A DNA stretch of 45,445 nucleotides. Origin: Chlorokybus atmophyticus (Eukaryota; Streptophyta; Chlorokybophyceae; Chlorokybales; Chlorokybaceae). Below the pieces are notes generated by a model. It saw only the letters and a program-made list of their open reading frames with translations, was not told the origin of the DNA and did no database searches. Positions 26,589 through 39,152 of the stretch are shown here, piece by piece. How positions within the stretch are numbered: position 1 is the stretch's first letter; the number at the start of each line of letters is the position of its first letter. The DNA lies in the NCBI GenBank assembly GCA_009103225.1, contig RHPI01000732.1, forward strand, positions 1-45,445, given 5' to 3'. Made by a program: the position numbers and the translations under genes.

Positions 26589-26882
26589 GATGGATAACTT
26601 ACTTCAAAGTTGCGCAAAGCACACTCAGATTGTTGTGCAAACACATGGCAGCAAACATTGAAGGCGCAGCAAGCAATTACCTGACGGCCCGCAGTATGCG
26701 CTACCTTGAGCCAAGGTAGAGAGACCTGCATTACGGATGGATAACTTACTTCAGAGTTGCGCAAAGCACATTCAGAGATTGTTGTGCCAACACATGGCAG
26801 CAAACATTAAAGGCGCGGCAAGCAATTACCTGACGGCCCGCAATAAGCGCTACCTTGGGCCAAGGTAGAAAGACCTGCAAGT
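26589..26882. repeat. Tandem duplication, two units of 147 bp
   Basis: Units start with GATGGATAACTTACTTCA at 26589 and 26736 and are about 90% identical. Each carries CACATGGCAGCAAACATT and AATTACCTGACGGCCCGCA. No frame is clearly coding. Confidence 0.85.
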
Positions 26883-28119
26883 TTGTACTTTCTAGTAAGA
26901 ATGTTGTGGACTGTCATAGCATACTCCAAGTTTTGTATGTAGTTGGTTGTGATAACCCGTGTTGTGTAGGCAGGGGTAGGTGCCGGAAGTGAGTAATGTG
27001 TACATCCTCTCGGCAGGTGTAATGTTGGCTGAAGTTTCAAGAACACAATTCATGTGATTCGTTCATGTACAGAATGGTGGTGCCATGGGTTGCATGCATA
27101 ATGTTATGAAGGTGATGTTGTCTGCTTATATTCCGGGCACCTTTATTTCACCATGTGCATAACTGTTGCATGTCATGTGAAAGAGTGCGAGTCCCATTCA
27201 TGCGCAAAAGGTTGTGACTTTTGCTTGCCATTGCATCCTCACATGTGTAACCATGTAAATGAGCATCACTACCATTTAAATAGTGTTGTGTTCTTGCTGG
27301 TGCTGTGTGCGCACTGCTATGACGGATTGTGTATTGTATGTACTGGGTGGCGAGATGTGTATTTATCCAATAGGCTGTGCCATACATGTGCAACCATGCT
27401 GATGCATTTGCACACCCAAACAAAGACAGCAAACAAGCAATAAAATATTGAATTATACATCAAAGGGCTGGCTAAGGGCCTGATGCAAAGTGCAAGCAGC
27501 GGCAGCAGGGGCGGCGTTGACTGACTGACATCAACGACACAGCAGCAAACAATGCACTACCTGCGCGGCAGCCGTCGTGTCAGCACCGTCGCTCACAAGT
27601 ATCATTGATGACATGGTAGTGGACGCGGACTACTAGTGAACAACAACGACGACACGACCACGACGACGACTTGATCGCCACTGTCACCGCTGACAGTGCC
27701 ATGCAACGCAACATCTCGTGTTACCTATTTGCCAATATTGAGTATACTACATGTTTGTTGATATGTAGGGCATCACCCACCACGCACGAGGCACTGGTCC
27801 TTGAGTTGTGAGTGTAGTTGTTGTCGAAACCCCATAAAACAACTGATTCCTTCTGCATAGACGCACGTAGTTCGTAGTTTTGCAAGCAATGCACGCAAGT
27901 TGTACACCTCAGCCACCATTGTCATCATCCATTTTGTAAAGTCAATGACAAAGTGCTCCATGTATAGTCAGCCTGTTGTAGCGCTCCAACTGGGCCACCA
28001 CCACGTCCATCTTTGCTGACTTGGCAATGTCGGAGCTGACATGGGGTGCCTTGCAATGCTATATGCCTGCATACATTGGCATGGTAAACTTATCATACAC
28101 CGTGGTTGCCAGAGCATCA
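26883..28119. other. No gene recognised
   Basis: AT-rich 5' half and CGACGA/CAGCAG-rich middle (about 27490-27690). This may include the degenerate 3' end of the reverse transcriptase relic. Confidence 0.4.
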
Positions 28120-30365
28120 CCTGTTTTAAGAAATGAGCATGCCTAGACTGTGGATAGTATGGCACTTGGTCATTAACCGCTGTACACGACAACTTGAAGG
28201 TTACTATAGTCTGTGGGTAGATGCCACCACCCAAGGCGTCAGGGTGCAGATACATTAAAGACACGAAGTCATGCATTTCCACAATTAGGAGGTCATCCCA
28301 CAAACCGCAACATACTGCAAACCTTTTTCAGGAACAGGGGTCTGTCGAGTAATGGTTGTGCTTTGCGCACCCAAGCCAACTTGAATGAGAGTAAGATGTC
28401 GTTGGCGATGATGACATCAGCATTGATGCAAGTAAACAATATTGTTCCCCGTCGGAATGCCTATGACTTCAAGCTGACGGTGCCCTTCATTTGCGGCTGA
28501 TTGTACGTACAAGGTGTTGATTACAAACAACAACAAGTCATAAATCGAAGCATCTGTGAACCGTCTAGACCGTGTTTCCTCTTTGTCGAAATCAGCATTT
28601 TAAATTTGCGGCCATGACCAGGAGTGTGTGTATTGTTTCCGCGGCTGCATGGAAATGTTCAACATTGGTGCGCGGTGTTGTTGTTGTGCCACACTAAACA
28701 ACTCAACCAACAATGCTTGCATGCGATGAAGCAAATCAGCATGCTGCAAGTTAATATACAACGTTGTAATCAAAGGTGGACAGCAACATGGCATGTTGCT
28801 TATCTGACTGTGTGCGGGAGGTATTGAAGTACTCCTACAGACGCGTAAAACCCGACAAGTCTTTTATTACCCAATTGATGTGGACTTGTGGGTCTTGCAC
28901 ACATTGTGCCCACAACATGTCCGTGAAAGGTGCCAACACTTTAGTAACCCTGTTCAACCAGATAGAGGCATCAATCAAATTGGTTTGAAAAGCAGCTGCA
29001 ATGAAGCCTAGACTTTGGCGATGTCTTATGCATAGGACATGCATTTTGCCCATTTGGTAAAAGTGTGGCAACATGGGCGCCATGCCTGCCACGGTGCTCG
29101 TGAAACCATTAGCCATGTTAGAAGCATCGTGAGCAGCTATGATGTCAGACATGGGCAATTGTACAGGTTGATACATTGGTGTACTCAGCTCATGGCGCAG
29201 CTGCTGCAAGTACAACTTGTTGCATATGACAGAGAAGTTCCCAGCTGCTGTGTCCACCTGAGTCACACAAACGACTTTTGAAAGTGTTACAGCTGGAGGT
29301 AATAAGAGGCCGTTAGGTTACAACTTAATGCATCAGATGTGGGTTGCGAAACTGTGTTAAGATCTTGCTGCAATTGTGTGGCCAGACACTCGCGCAACAC
29401 CGCCATGACCTCTGTCACTCATGCCATCAACATGCCGGCTTGCGTGTTAACTGTTTGTAAACTTGCCACAAAATCTACCAGCCCATGTTCAAGTGCCACC
29501 AAGCATGCAGGTATACTGTTGCAATAGCAGGTGGTCTGAGTTTCGTACCATGCTGCAACAGCACACGGAGAGTGGGACTTATATCAAGTTGTGACCCAAT
29601 TGCGGATTAACAAATCTTTGATACCATGGCAACAAACAAGCACACCCACCCTCAATGCATGCTAACTGCAGCTGAGCTGTGTGTTCTATGACCATTACTG
29701 AGCGGTTAAACACTGCTATGCCCAATGTGAGCTTATACTGACATGGTACGACAGGATCCACCCACGTTAAGCAGGTGGTTCAGAATGCGTATACGCACTC
29801 GTGGCAATGCAAAGACTTGTGGCAAATTTAGCTCATCAGCAGCTTGTGAGAGAAAGCGACACGCAACGACAATCGTGCTCTTATCTCTTGTAGAGCGTTG
29901 AGGTTGCAGTTGGTGGAGTGCTTTCAAGATGTTGGCGCGCAGCGCCTCTGCCTTGCTGGGTTGCAACTCTAACTCCTGTGGTGGGTTGTACTGCAAGAGG
30001 CTGAGCATACGGTACAAGTTGCGTGTGTTGTACGTCAACATCATGTCAAATAGAAACAATCTCGTTAACATGCATTGCTGCAAGTACAGCAACCGCCTTT
30101 TGAAACCCCTTGAAGCATAAGTGCCAGGTCGCAGAGCTCGTGGATGCTGCTTGTACCCTTCTGCTCTGTCTCACATCTGCACTTCTGCTTTGCTGGCCTT
30201 GGTGCGCTTGCGGTAACATCCTGCATGCTCCTGGTTGAAGCCGTGTGGCCGCTTGGACATAAACACTTGAATCCAACTGCGTTCACAATCTTTTACACGC
30301 TGATGCCAAGCAATCATCAGTTTTGCCAAGAGACAGAGGCAATGCTCAATTGGTGAAATGCCCAT
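28120..30365 (-). pseudogene. Decayed reverse transcriptase (Penelope-like or algal-type RT)
   Basis: Reading down the minus strand, an almost continuous protein-like series is broken by stops and frameshifts. At 29266-28835 are DTAAGNFSVICNKLYLQQ, then LPHFYQMGKMH and FIAAAFQTNL. Near 28790 is the FDYNVVY finger/palm segment. At about 28600-28470 are IYDLLLFVINTLYV and IGIPTGNN, equivalent to the GIPMG motif. At 28303-28150 are WDDLLIVEMHDF, the catalytic DD pair equivalent to Y-x-DD, then MYLHPDALGGGIYP. The order and spacing match RT proteins I know from algae, in which GIPMGTN, (Y/F)xDDLL and GGGIYP follow one another. Stops of all three kinds (TAA, TAG, TGA) and at least two frameshifts show it is dead. 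The N-terminal part at 30365-29733 (MLSLLQYNPPQELELQPSK) is open but not recognised. The exact clade is uncertain. Confidence 0.68.
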
Positions 30366-30938
30366 GAACTCAAACCGTTTTTGCGCATGTGCAGCTCTAA
30401 AGAGGTGGCTTCCTCGCTATCTCCCTTCCTTCCACCAGTGTTGGCGGAAACGCTCATATGCCGTGTGTTTTATGAGTCCCACATAGCATGCTTTGTTGCC
30501 ATTGGTTTGATACATGACATAAATGACACGTGTGCAATATGTGGGACTGCGATGTTGTGTGCACATGCTTCAAGCGTTGTAAGAAACGCTTACGGATTTT
30601 GTCATGGATCCAGGTTGTGGGGGTGCGTTTGCTGTTGATGTAGTGCCTCTCGCAGATGGCCCTTCTAATGTCATGCCACTACTGCGAGGATGATTGCTAG
30701 GCATGTTGTGCTCACTAATGCGTCTACAGACCCAACCTCAGTCCTCAAACAGCCCTAAACAAGGCAGCAACAACCAAAATAACAAAAGCACAGTAACAAA
30801 CACTGTGGGCCACAAGGACATTGATCAAAGCTACAAGGGCAATGATCCGCACAGCAGCAGTGTATGAGTGTATGTACAACAAAGGCGATGTAGTGATGTG
30901 CGTGTGTTATCGATGGTCGTCGTTGGCGTGTGACAGTC

Positions 30939-30970
<32 letters not shown>

Positions 30971-31536
30971 CGTGCGGACGAGCGTGATAGTGTGGGATAG
31001 CAGACTATACGAACATGTGCATGTGTGCACATGTTTGAAGTAGTAGTGTCCCTTTCATGTAAAGGACTACATTGCGCCGTTCACAGCCAAGTTGCTTGAG
31101 ACAACGCAACAGAGGACCTATCCATTGATGATATGGCCATCAAGGCGCCAAAACCAGAGGTAGCACACAACCTTGACCATCGGTTGTGCAGGTCCATAGG
31201 CAATATTGACACACGCGAGTAAGTGTCCATGTATTGCATGGCGGACAATCATCCCAATGTGTAGTGGAGTGTAATTAGCGCGGTCACAAGCCCACTATAT
31301 GTATACACATGTACACGCCTTATATAGTGCACCTAGCGATGCAGGTGGTGTTGCAATCGCTTGCAAGCCCACCTGCTTTCAAAATCCCCAACCTCTAATA
31401 GCAAAATGCACACAATCCAATGCATTTTTACAGTTGCCTAATCCTGGAAGGATCACACCAAACCCACACAGCAAAAATCAAACCTCATACTGCAATCTAC
31501 CCACTAACGCGACACACACGCGGGTCGCTGCCACAA
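30366..31536. other. Intergenic, no gene recognised
   Basis: A TG repeat lies at 30945-30970. The last part is the 3' flank of the large minus-strand gene ending at 31537. Confidence 0.5.
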
Positions 31537-34500
31537 TCAGGCGGCACATGCGGATATGCCGGCAGGTGTTTGTGTCGCCCGAAAGAGGTTGCCCACATCC
31601 GTCGCGCTGAGTGTCCCTTTGTACACGCGCACGTCCCGGATCTTGCCTTGCCAGAAGCTGGACACCGCACCCGTCGTGTAACCGCCCCTCGCGCCTGCAA
31701 CAACAACGTTGGTGTGCGGGTGCATCTGTGTACACGCATGCGTGCGTGCATACGTGCATGCATCTATGTGCGCATCTGCATGTGTGCTGTAACTCAATCA
31801 ACTGGTTCAGATAACCCCTCAATACCTATTGACCAGCCCGCAGCGCTGACAAATTTGGCAACGTTTCCCACGCTTCCATAGGCTGACGCAACGAGGGTGG
31901 CGTTGCGGTACACGCGCCACCCATTGGTCAGGTCCCAAGTGCCCACCAGATGCACCCACTTGTTCACATCAACCGCGTAGTTGTTGGTACCTGCCAAGAG
32001 TTGTTGTCTGGGAAATCCCGCAATGTGCACTGTCACATCCCAACATGAATGAAAACAATTCTTACTTGCAACAAACAGTCTGCTGGAGTCTTTCTGATAG
32101 CTGGAGCCGCTTTGCCAGCGCGGGCCTCCGTTCAGCACATCCGCGTTCTGCGCGCGACACAACATACACATTAGGGCAAGACACAGCCCCGATTGCGTGG
32201 TGACATGCTCAATGAGATGTGAGCCACGTATGCGACACACACTCCACCTTGGCTCTGAGTGTGACCTCCGATGCGGTGCGGCTGTTCTGATTAATCTCAC
32301 TCTTGTCGATGATACAATGCCACGGGTGCGCCTCGTTGGTACTCGTGCGGCTGAGGAAGAAGGTGCTGGGTTGCACCCAAGCAGCAAACGACACCGGCCC
32401 ACTACACACAGAAGTTAGTGTGTGATTGATCAAACATGCACCCAACATACGTACTCGAAGTTGAGTTTGGTGGGGTTGCCAAGGTCGATCCACCGGTTGT
32501 TGCCGAAGACCGCGCCCGAGTCACCGGTCTGCATCGTGGAGTCGGAGTAGAAGCCGATGGCGTCGGTACCGTACCCGCTGTAGTCGAATGCTTTGGTGCA
32601 GAATAATTCGTTGAGCTTCCACCAACCTACTAGTATCGCACCGCCAACTGCATACCACACGCATATGACATGAGCCACATGTTGACCCAACATCATCTCC
32701 TATGCGCGTGCACACACACATGTGCGGGTGTGCGCACACATGTCCGGGTGCGCATGTCCATGTGTGTCACACGCAGACGCACACACGCACATACGCACAC
32801 AGACGTGCGCGCACACCCACATCCACACAGGCACAGATGCACCCGTGCACTCGCACACACCTACGCGCATACAAGCGCACACCCACATGTTTTTACGCAT
32901 ACACACCTGGTGTGGGCGGGAAGATGTAGCCTTCAACGCTGTTGGCTGCCGTGGGCACGCCGCCGTAAGCATAGAGTGTTGCCGCAGACGCAACAAGCGC
33001 AAAGTACGCCCTCGGCACTTTGAGCGATGGTATGCGTCCTCGCCACGTGTTGGTGACGGCATCAAACTCCTCCACCACATTGCTGAGTATGTGTTCCTCG
33101 AGCGTCACGCCTCCCGCGACCCACACGCGGTATCCGTACGCTGCCGCTGCGGCCCCGAGCCGTTGCGTGGGCATGGTGGGTATGCTGGCGAAAGTCCCCG
33201 CGTTGATGTTGTACTTGTACGCAGTTCTGTCCCCCGGGTTGGCCGTGAACAAGTACACATACCCACCTATCATGACACTCGCACCCTCGAAGTAAGGCAC
33301 GCCGGGAGACGTGACAACCTTCCACGAGTACGCCAACGTGGTCGGGTTTTGTTGCATACAATCCACCGTTAGCTTCGGCACCGTGGCCGTGTTGCGCCCT
33401 CTCACCACAAAGTCCACATTCACAATCCCACCCGTGACGGCCCCGACAACATTATCACCTCCCACCACGCACGGAAGCGCGTTGACAACAAACGTGGCGT
33501 GTCCGTAGCGCGGCGTGAGCATGTTGGGATACGCTTTCCACGTGTTGGCATCAACACTAAGAGCTTGCACGTTGGCCAACACGCTGAGACTCGTAGAAGC
33601 GAGTCCACCCGTGAGAAACACAACACCCTCGCCGTTGTTGGTGGCGGCAGGGAGGACTGCACCCGTGAGGAGGTTGGCCACGCTGAACCCGCCCTCGATG
33701 CGGTCGTGCGTGAACGCCGTGGTGGGCGTGCCCGTCCCACCAAAGAACAACATCTCGGTGCCGTACGCGGCGTAACCCGCGTTGAGCTTCACGACGGGAA
33801 GCGTCACAGGCAACACGCTCCAAAAGAACTGCACATGTGTCGTGAACGAGGTCAGGTTGGATGACACGTTTCACAGGCACGCATACACGTGCAGAGAGCC
33901 ACCGACACTACACTCTCACCTTGGTCGCGGGCCGAATCCCACCCGCCTCGTATATAATCTTCGGCCCGCCATCCGGCAGACTTGACGTCTGCGCAACAAC
34001 ACCTGCGTGCGACACAACAACCCAACCATAAGCGCGTGTACACATATGATTATGAGTCGTCTCTCCCGTGTGCCTCACCATTTGAGAGTAGTGCCTGCAC
34101 GAGTCCCGCGCCGTTGCCTGCTGCGGCGTTGATGAGTTTGTTGCGCACGTCGGGGGCCGACTCCGCCGCCACCACGATCGCGTACGTGAGCTCGATCGTC
34201 ACTGTCGAGTCCGTTTGAAGCAAGTGACGCGTCGGGATGAGGATTGAACTCCCTTCACTTGTGAGAGAGTCTTCAACGTCGTGTTCAATGGTGAAATCAG
34301 AAGTGAGCTCCAGCAGACGCCTGCTTATGATCGTGTTCATGTTGGGACTTGTTGCTGGCGGGAGTGCGTGTGCGTGTGCGTGTCCGAGTGCGTGTGCGTT
34401 AGGTGTGCTAATTCATGTATACACGTGTTTGGTCACACCTTGTTCTGGCCCTGTGTCGTGACCCGCCGCATCCCCTGGACCTCTTTCGTCTGCGCGTGCT

Positions 34501-37500
34501 CACGCCTCGCCGGATCTCCCTCGACAAGATGAGGCAGATATCGGACGCCCTACGTGAGTACATGTGTTTGGTTAGCTCGCAGATACGAGAGACAGAGGCC
34601 CAGTAGCACACACTCACCCCACTCCCGCGACGGTGGCGAGAGCCTCAGCGGAAACATCCACCTTTTCTTCAAAGGGTACGAGCTTGGACTCGAGCCCCGT
34701 GATCCACCACGTGCCGTTGACGATGGCCAGGCCATGCACAGGTACAGGAACGCTCGGCGGCGGCGCACTGGCACACGACATCATCATCGTGAATAGAGTC
34801 AGAAGCAAGGACCAAAGACTTGCACACCTATGGTCACATGTGTGCCTGCGTGCACAAGTGCATGTCCGCGCTGGCACGCATGCATATAGCTGACACACAT
34901 GCACGCTTGCACGCGCACACACGCACCCACATAGGCACGCACACGCACGCGCACACACGCAAGAGACAACCTTTCTGCATGCTTCCTTACCTTGGCGGTG
35001 GTGGCGATGGCGGTGGCGGTCTCTGCGTCCCCGTGCTCGAGCACGTGCTCCCGCACGAGCTCCCCGCCGCACTACTCTTATAACTCGCCGCTTCCCCCGC
35101 CGTTATAAACCCCCTGTACGCGTACAGGTTCGCCATGGAGTTGACGCACGACACGTACGCGGAGTGCGTGCCCCAGCAGCTGTTGGAGAAGTCCTTGGCG
35201 CAAGGGCAACGGTCGGGGACGGAACAACCGACGGGGTCCACGGGGTTCTCGGCCGGAGTGAAACGACACTCGTCGGCGGACTCCTTCACGCCATCGGAGT
35301 CGCCGTCCAAGCCTGAAACACAGAGTGTGGGGTGAGTAGTAGAGTGTGCAGTGTAAGAGACTGCGCAATAGAGTGTGCCCCAACTTTGCAAATCACACAC
35401 CAACACGCGCAGACGCACGCACGTGTGTGCACTTGCACTCATATGCGTGGATGTGAGCATGCATGCACAACACGTGCTCACGGAAGCGCATACGCTAGCA
35501 CTCTCAACCACACTCACACTCGCACGCATGCACTCACCGTTGCCAATGAACGTGCGTGCGTCGAGGAAGCCGTATCCGCCCCTGTAGTTGAAGCTCGAGC
35601 CCATGCGCACCGCGTTGGCTTGCATCGCAGTGATCAGTTGCCCGGGCTGCAAGAGAGACAACAAAAAGCAAGGTGAGAACAACAAATGGAGCACGTAAAG
35701 TGGACGAACGAGTGTGACGCGCGCGTACCGTGTATCTGCGGGAGCCGAGCATCAGTGCCGCCACGCCTGCCACGTGTGGCGCGGCCGCACTCGTGCCCGA
35801 GAAACCGAACTGCAAGTCGAGCGTGGTCGCGACACCATCGGGAGCCATCTGTTCGCAGTAACATTGTCATCGAGTTGATACAGAAAGACACACACACGCT
35901 TACACTATACGCACGACTGCATGCGAGCGCGCACGCACGCGCACACGTGCATGTATACGCGCGCACGCATGCATGCGCGGGCACACACCGCCCACCAACA
36001 CTCACGATGTCTGGCTTCCTGCGCGTGATGGGTGTGGCCAGCCTCGCCCCCGTGTTGGTGTTAAACATCACAGGCACTCCCCCGAGCCCCGAGAAGAAGT
36101 CCGGCTTGAGCGTGCCGCCGTAAGCGGGCGTGTCCTTCCAGAACACCGCACCCACACTCAACGCACCCGCCGCATTCGTGTGACCATACACAGTCGATCT
36201 ACGAGACACAACAACGATCGCAACCTCAATATGTGGACACGCCGAGGCCGACACAACAACTCGACACCACTCACGTGTCAAAGCCCACTGTGCCGGGTGC
36301 GGGCCCAACGTAATCGCCCTTCTGTCCCGCATCGTATATGGCCATGTATTTCATCATTGTGGGCGCGCGGCCGGCCTTGCGATGCACGACAATGTAGTTT
36401 GTGCACGACACGCCAAACGGAGCTGCAATGGAACAACGGGTACACATGTTGCTGTGTTGTGTGTGCTTTTCTCACTGCTCAGCTCATGAGGTCAACCATA
36501 TATAACAACCATACCTGGGCAGTAGACAGCAACCTTCTCAACAGGAGAGCCACCTGTACGCCAGTGAATATTATGTTGTGCATCAACTCAACAATGCCGT
36601 AGTTGGCAATATTTATGTGTGTGTATGTGTACCCGCAATGTTGTCATCGATGGACCTCGCGACGTGCCCCGTAGCGGAAGGGTTGAACACTGGCGGGTTC
36701 TTCAACAGATAGAGGTCCAGGTTGGTCTGTGGGCCTGCGCGATGAAACAAAAAGGGTGGGTGGCTTAACTACACTCGCACACGCACGTTGTAGTAACATG
36801 TGGCCTTGTTGTTGTTGTTGTTGTTGTTGTTGCAAGTATTACCTACATGGGCGGCATTGGCGCTCTTGAAGGGGTCATCCCACTGCAAGTGAGAAGTAAG
36901 TACAGCATGAGACACACATAACCACGCATGTGGCGATGTCATCTGAAAAATGCAACACAACCACAGTCCTTGCCTGTAGGACGAATGTGACGGTGCACTG
37001 GCCGCATATCGACACCTGCTGGTACCCGCTGAGCGCGTCCTCCGTCCCGAAATTAAAGACGGGGTACGCCCCAATGTTGGTCTGCCTCCAATTGGCCTGG
37101 AAGGAGTTGCCCGCATCGTTGCCTGCACATGGAGTCGGCATCACTTTCCTAATATACAGCTGCAGTAGATGGGTGCGTGAGTCGGTAGCTGCGTGTGTGC
37201 ACTCACCTGCGGCTGTCACATACAACGTCCCGCTGGCTTTGGCCCTGTCCACGGCTTGCGCCACAATGCCGTCACTGAACCATGGCTCCTGCGTGTGAGA
37301 TTCACCTCAGCGCACGTACACACATACATGCACACACGCTGGCACGAGCACTCGCTCACTGACTCACAAGTGCATACAGATGCCCTCCAAATACATATTA
37401 CAAATACGGTAGTGTCAACGGCTCACCTCGATGTACCCGACGTCATCCACGATGATGTCATGTTCGCTGGCCACCAGCTGGTTGATGGCATTCGCAAAGG

Positions 37501-39152
37501 CGCTCTCCCCGACGAAGCCCGTCTGGAAGGTCAGCTCCGCCATCGGCGCAACGTCATGGATGATCTGGGACACACAGGAGCATGTTGATGTTGGTGATGA
37601 CTACAACCCATGTGCGGGTATGATGATAGACACAACAACAACTTCTCTTACTTGCATCATCTTTCGGCCCTCGTCGGTGCCTTTCACGGGCGAAGTAGCG
37701 GGCAGCTCCTGCTTCAGGAATACAGATGCAGGCAGGTCGTTGTTGAGCACGTCATTATGCGCGCCACCCAGCGTGTTGTACGAGTCACTGTTTCACACAG
37801 AGAGAGTCACATCGTGGCATGCATAAAGACATTGTGTAACGTGTGGGCACGCGCGCACGGATGTGCTCCAGCGTGCGTAAGTAAGGGTGTGCGTGTGCGC
37901 TTGTCTATGCGGAATAACGAGAAGACGTAAAGTGCATGTTTGTATGGATGTACAAAGCTAACAAACATGTGTACGCATGCACATGGAGGCACTGTATATG
38001 CGCGTACACGTGTGTATGCAAATTGTTTGCACTTTGTTGCTTCGCATAGTACCTGATGACGCCAATGCTGATAGTATCCCCACAGAACCCATATCTATTA
38101 CGAACCAAGTCGGCAAACATCGCCTTGTCGCCCTGCGTCACAACCCTCCCCGTAATGCCACAGTAACCTGCACACCACACAACCCCACATGAATCACTCC
38201 CTCCCTCCCTCACCCACCCACCCGCCCGCCCACTCACCTCTGCTCACAGGTGTTGTCACATCCGCATGTCTCAGTCCCTCCACTTCCGCCAGCTTCCCCA
38301 CATTCTCCACAGGCATGATCCCCGAGTAGTGTCCGTCGACCCTCCCCGTGGCGTTGAAGCCCAGGGACGACAGGGAGGACTCGAGGTGGGAGAGAGAGGC
38401 GGAGGGGTGGGCGTGGAGGGAGAGGAGGAGGTGGGAAGAACCGGAGGGGAAGAAAGGGACCTGGTGGAGTGGAGTGGGTAGGTGGGTGGGTGGGTGGGTG
38501 GGTGGGGGAGAGAGAGTGTGTGTCTCTTACTTGGCGGGTTTCGTGGGGGGTTTCTTGGTCGTGGAGTTGTTGGGTTTCGAGGAGTTTGTGGCGGGGTTGG
38601 GTGTGGTGGGCGTACTCGTGGAGTAGTGCCGAGCTCAGGTGGGGGGCAGCATGTTGGCCTGGTGAGAGGAGAATTGTATGCATTTGTTTGTGTGTGAAAT
38701 ATATGCATGGTGCGGGTGAGCATACCCACAGCAACCACAACGAGTGCAATTGCGACAGGAACAGGAGAGCGACAACCCATCAAGAAAACGTTTCCATTCA
38801 CGAAGGCCACCACCGCCGACAACAACGCCGACGACAATGACGACGGACCAGTAAAAAGGTTAAGCAAAGGTTGACGCCGGTCACACCAACAAATGCAACC
38901 ACAACAGCGGCAGCGGCATTAGCGATGGCAATGACGTCAGCAATGCCAAGCAATGACGACTATCATAGCAATGAGCTACGACGACGACAGCAGCCAATCA
39001 CTCCAAGCAGCCAGCCAAACTTGCACGTTTGTCGGCAGCCACTGACCTTCAGTCTGCGGCAGATCGCCACCGCCGGCTACAACCTGCACGACAAGAAGCA
39101 GGAGGAGGAACACCGCCACCAACGGCGGTGGCAACCGCAGCCACACCTGCAT
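31537..39152 (-). CDS. Secreted modular protease: subtilase, Kelch, LamG
   Basis: 25 exons join in phase without an internal stop (4,326 nt, 1,441 residues, TGA at 31537). Exon 1 (39152-39047) is a signal peptide (AVFLLLLLVVQVVAGG); an in-frame ATG at 39200 is an alternative start. Residues 36-152 form a propeptide (GHYSGIMPVENVGKLAEV). Residues 155-609 form a subtilisin-like domain: Asp192 in ISDSYN, DEGRKMMQIIHDVAP with His239, Asn311 in AAGNDAG and Ser553 in GFSGTSAAAPHVAG. Residues 610-700 are Cys-rich and start with a DGDSDGV calcium-binding motif. A PPPPSPPPP linker follows, then an unrecognised domain (about 730-856, with RRLLE). Kelch repeats fill the 922-nt exon 33828-32907 (885-1191). 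A LamG-like domain (about 1195-1441; GPVSFAAWVQP, DVNKWVHLVGTWDL, KIRDVRVYKG) ends the protein. Introns are CA/TG-rich; one after 36974 is GC-AG. Probable extracellular or cell-surface protease; substrate unknown. Confidence 0.9.
36806..36832. repeat. (TTG)n in an intron of the protease gene
   Basis: About nine TTG units lie just after exon 9 on the gene's sense strand (CAA on the sense strand). Confidence 0.9.
38480..38508. repeat. (GTGG)n in an intron of the protease gene
   Basis: GGTGGGTGGG repeats sit directly upstream of the exon 3 acceptor, so the sense strand is a CCCACCCA polypyrimidine-like tract. The plus strand could form a G-quadruplex. Confidence 0.85.

Noticed and set aside
32670-33372. 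Plus-strand frames within the protease gene, including one of 216 codons
   Set aside because: They overlap Kelch and LamG exons on the other strand, or CA/TG-rich introns, and have no domain.
32893-33867. Kelch protein as a separate single-exon gene
   Set aside because: It has a good acceptor at its start and a donor at its end, both in phase with neighbours, and the open sequence upstream of 33828 is intronic.
34820-35083. His/Thr/Cys-rich peptides in the CACACG-rich introns
   Set aside because: They are translations of dinucleotide-like intron sequence between exons 16 and 17 of the protease gene.
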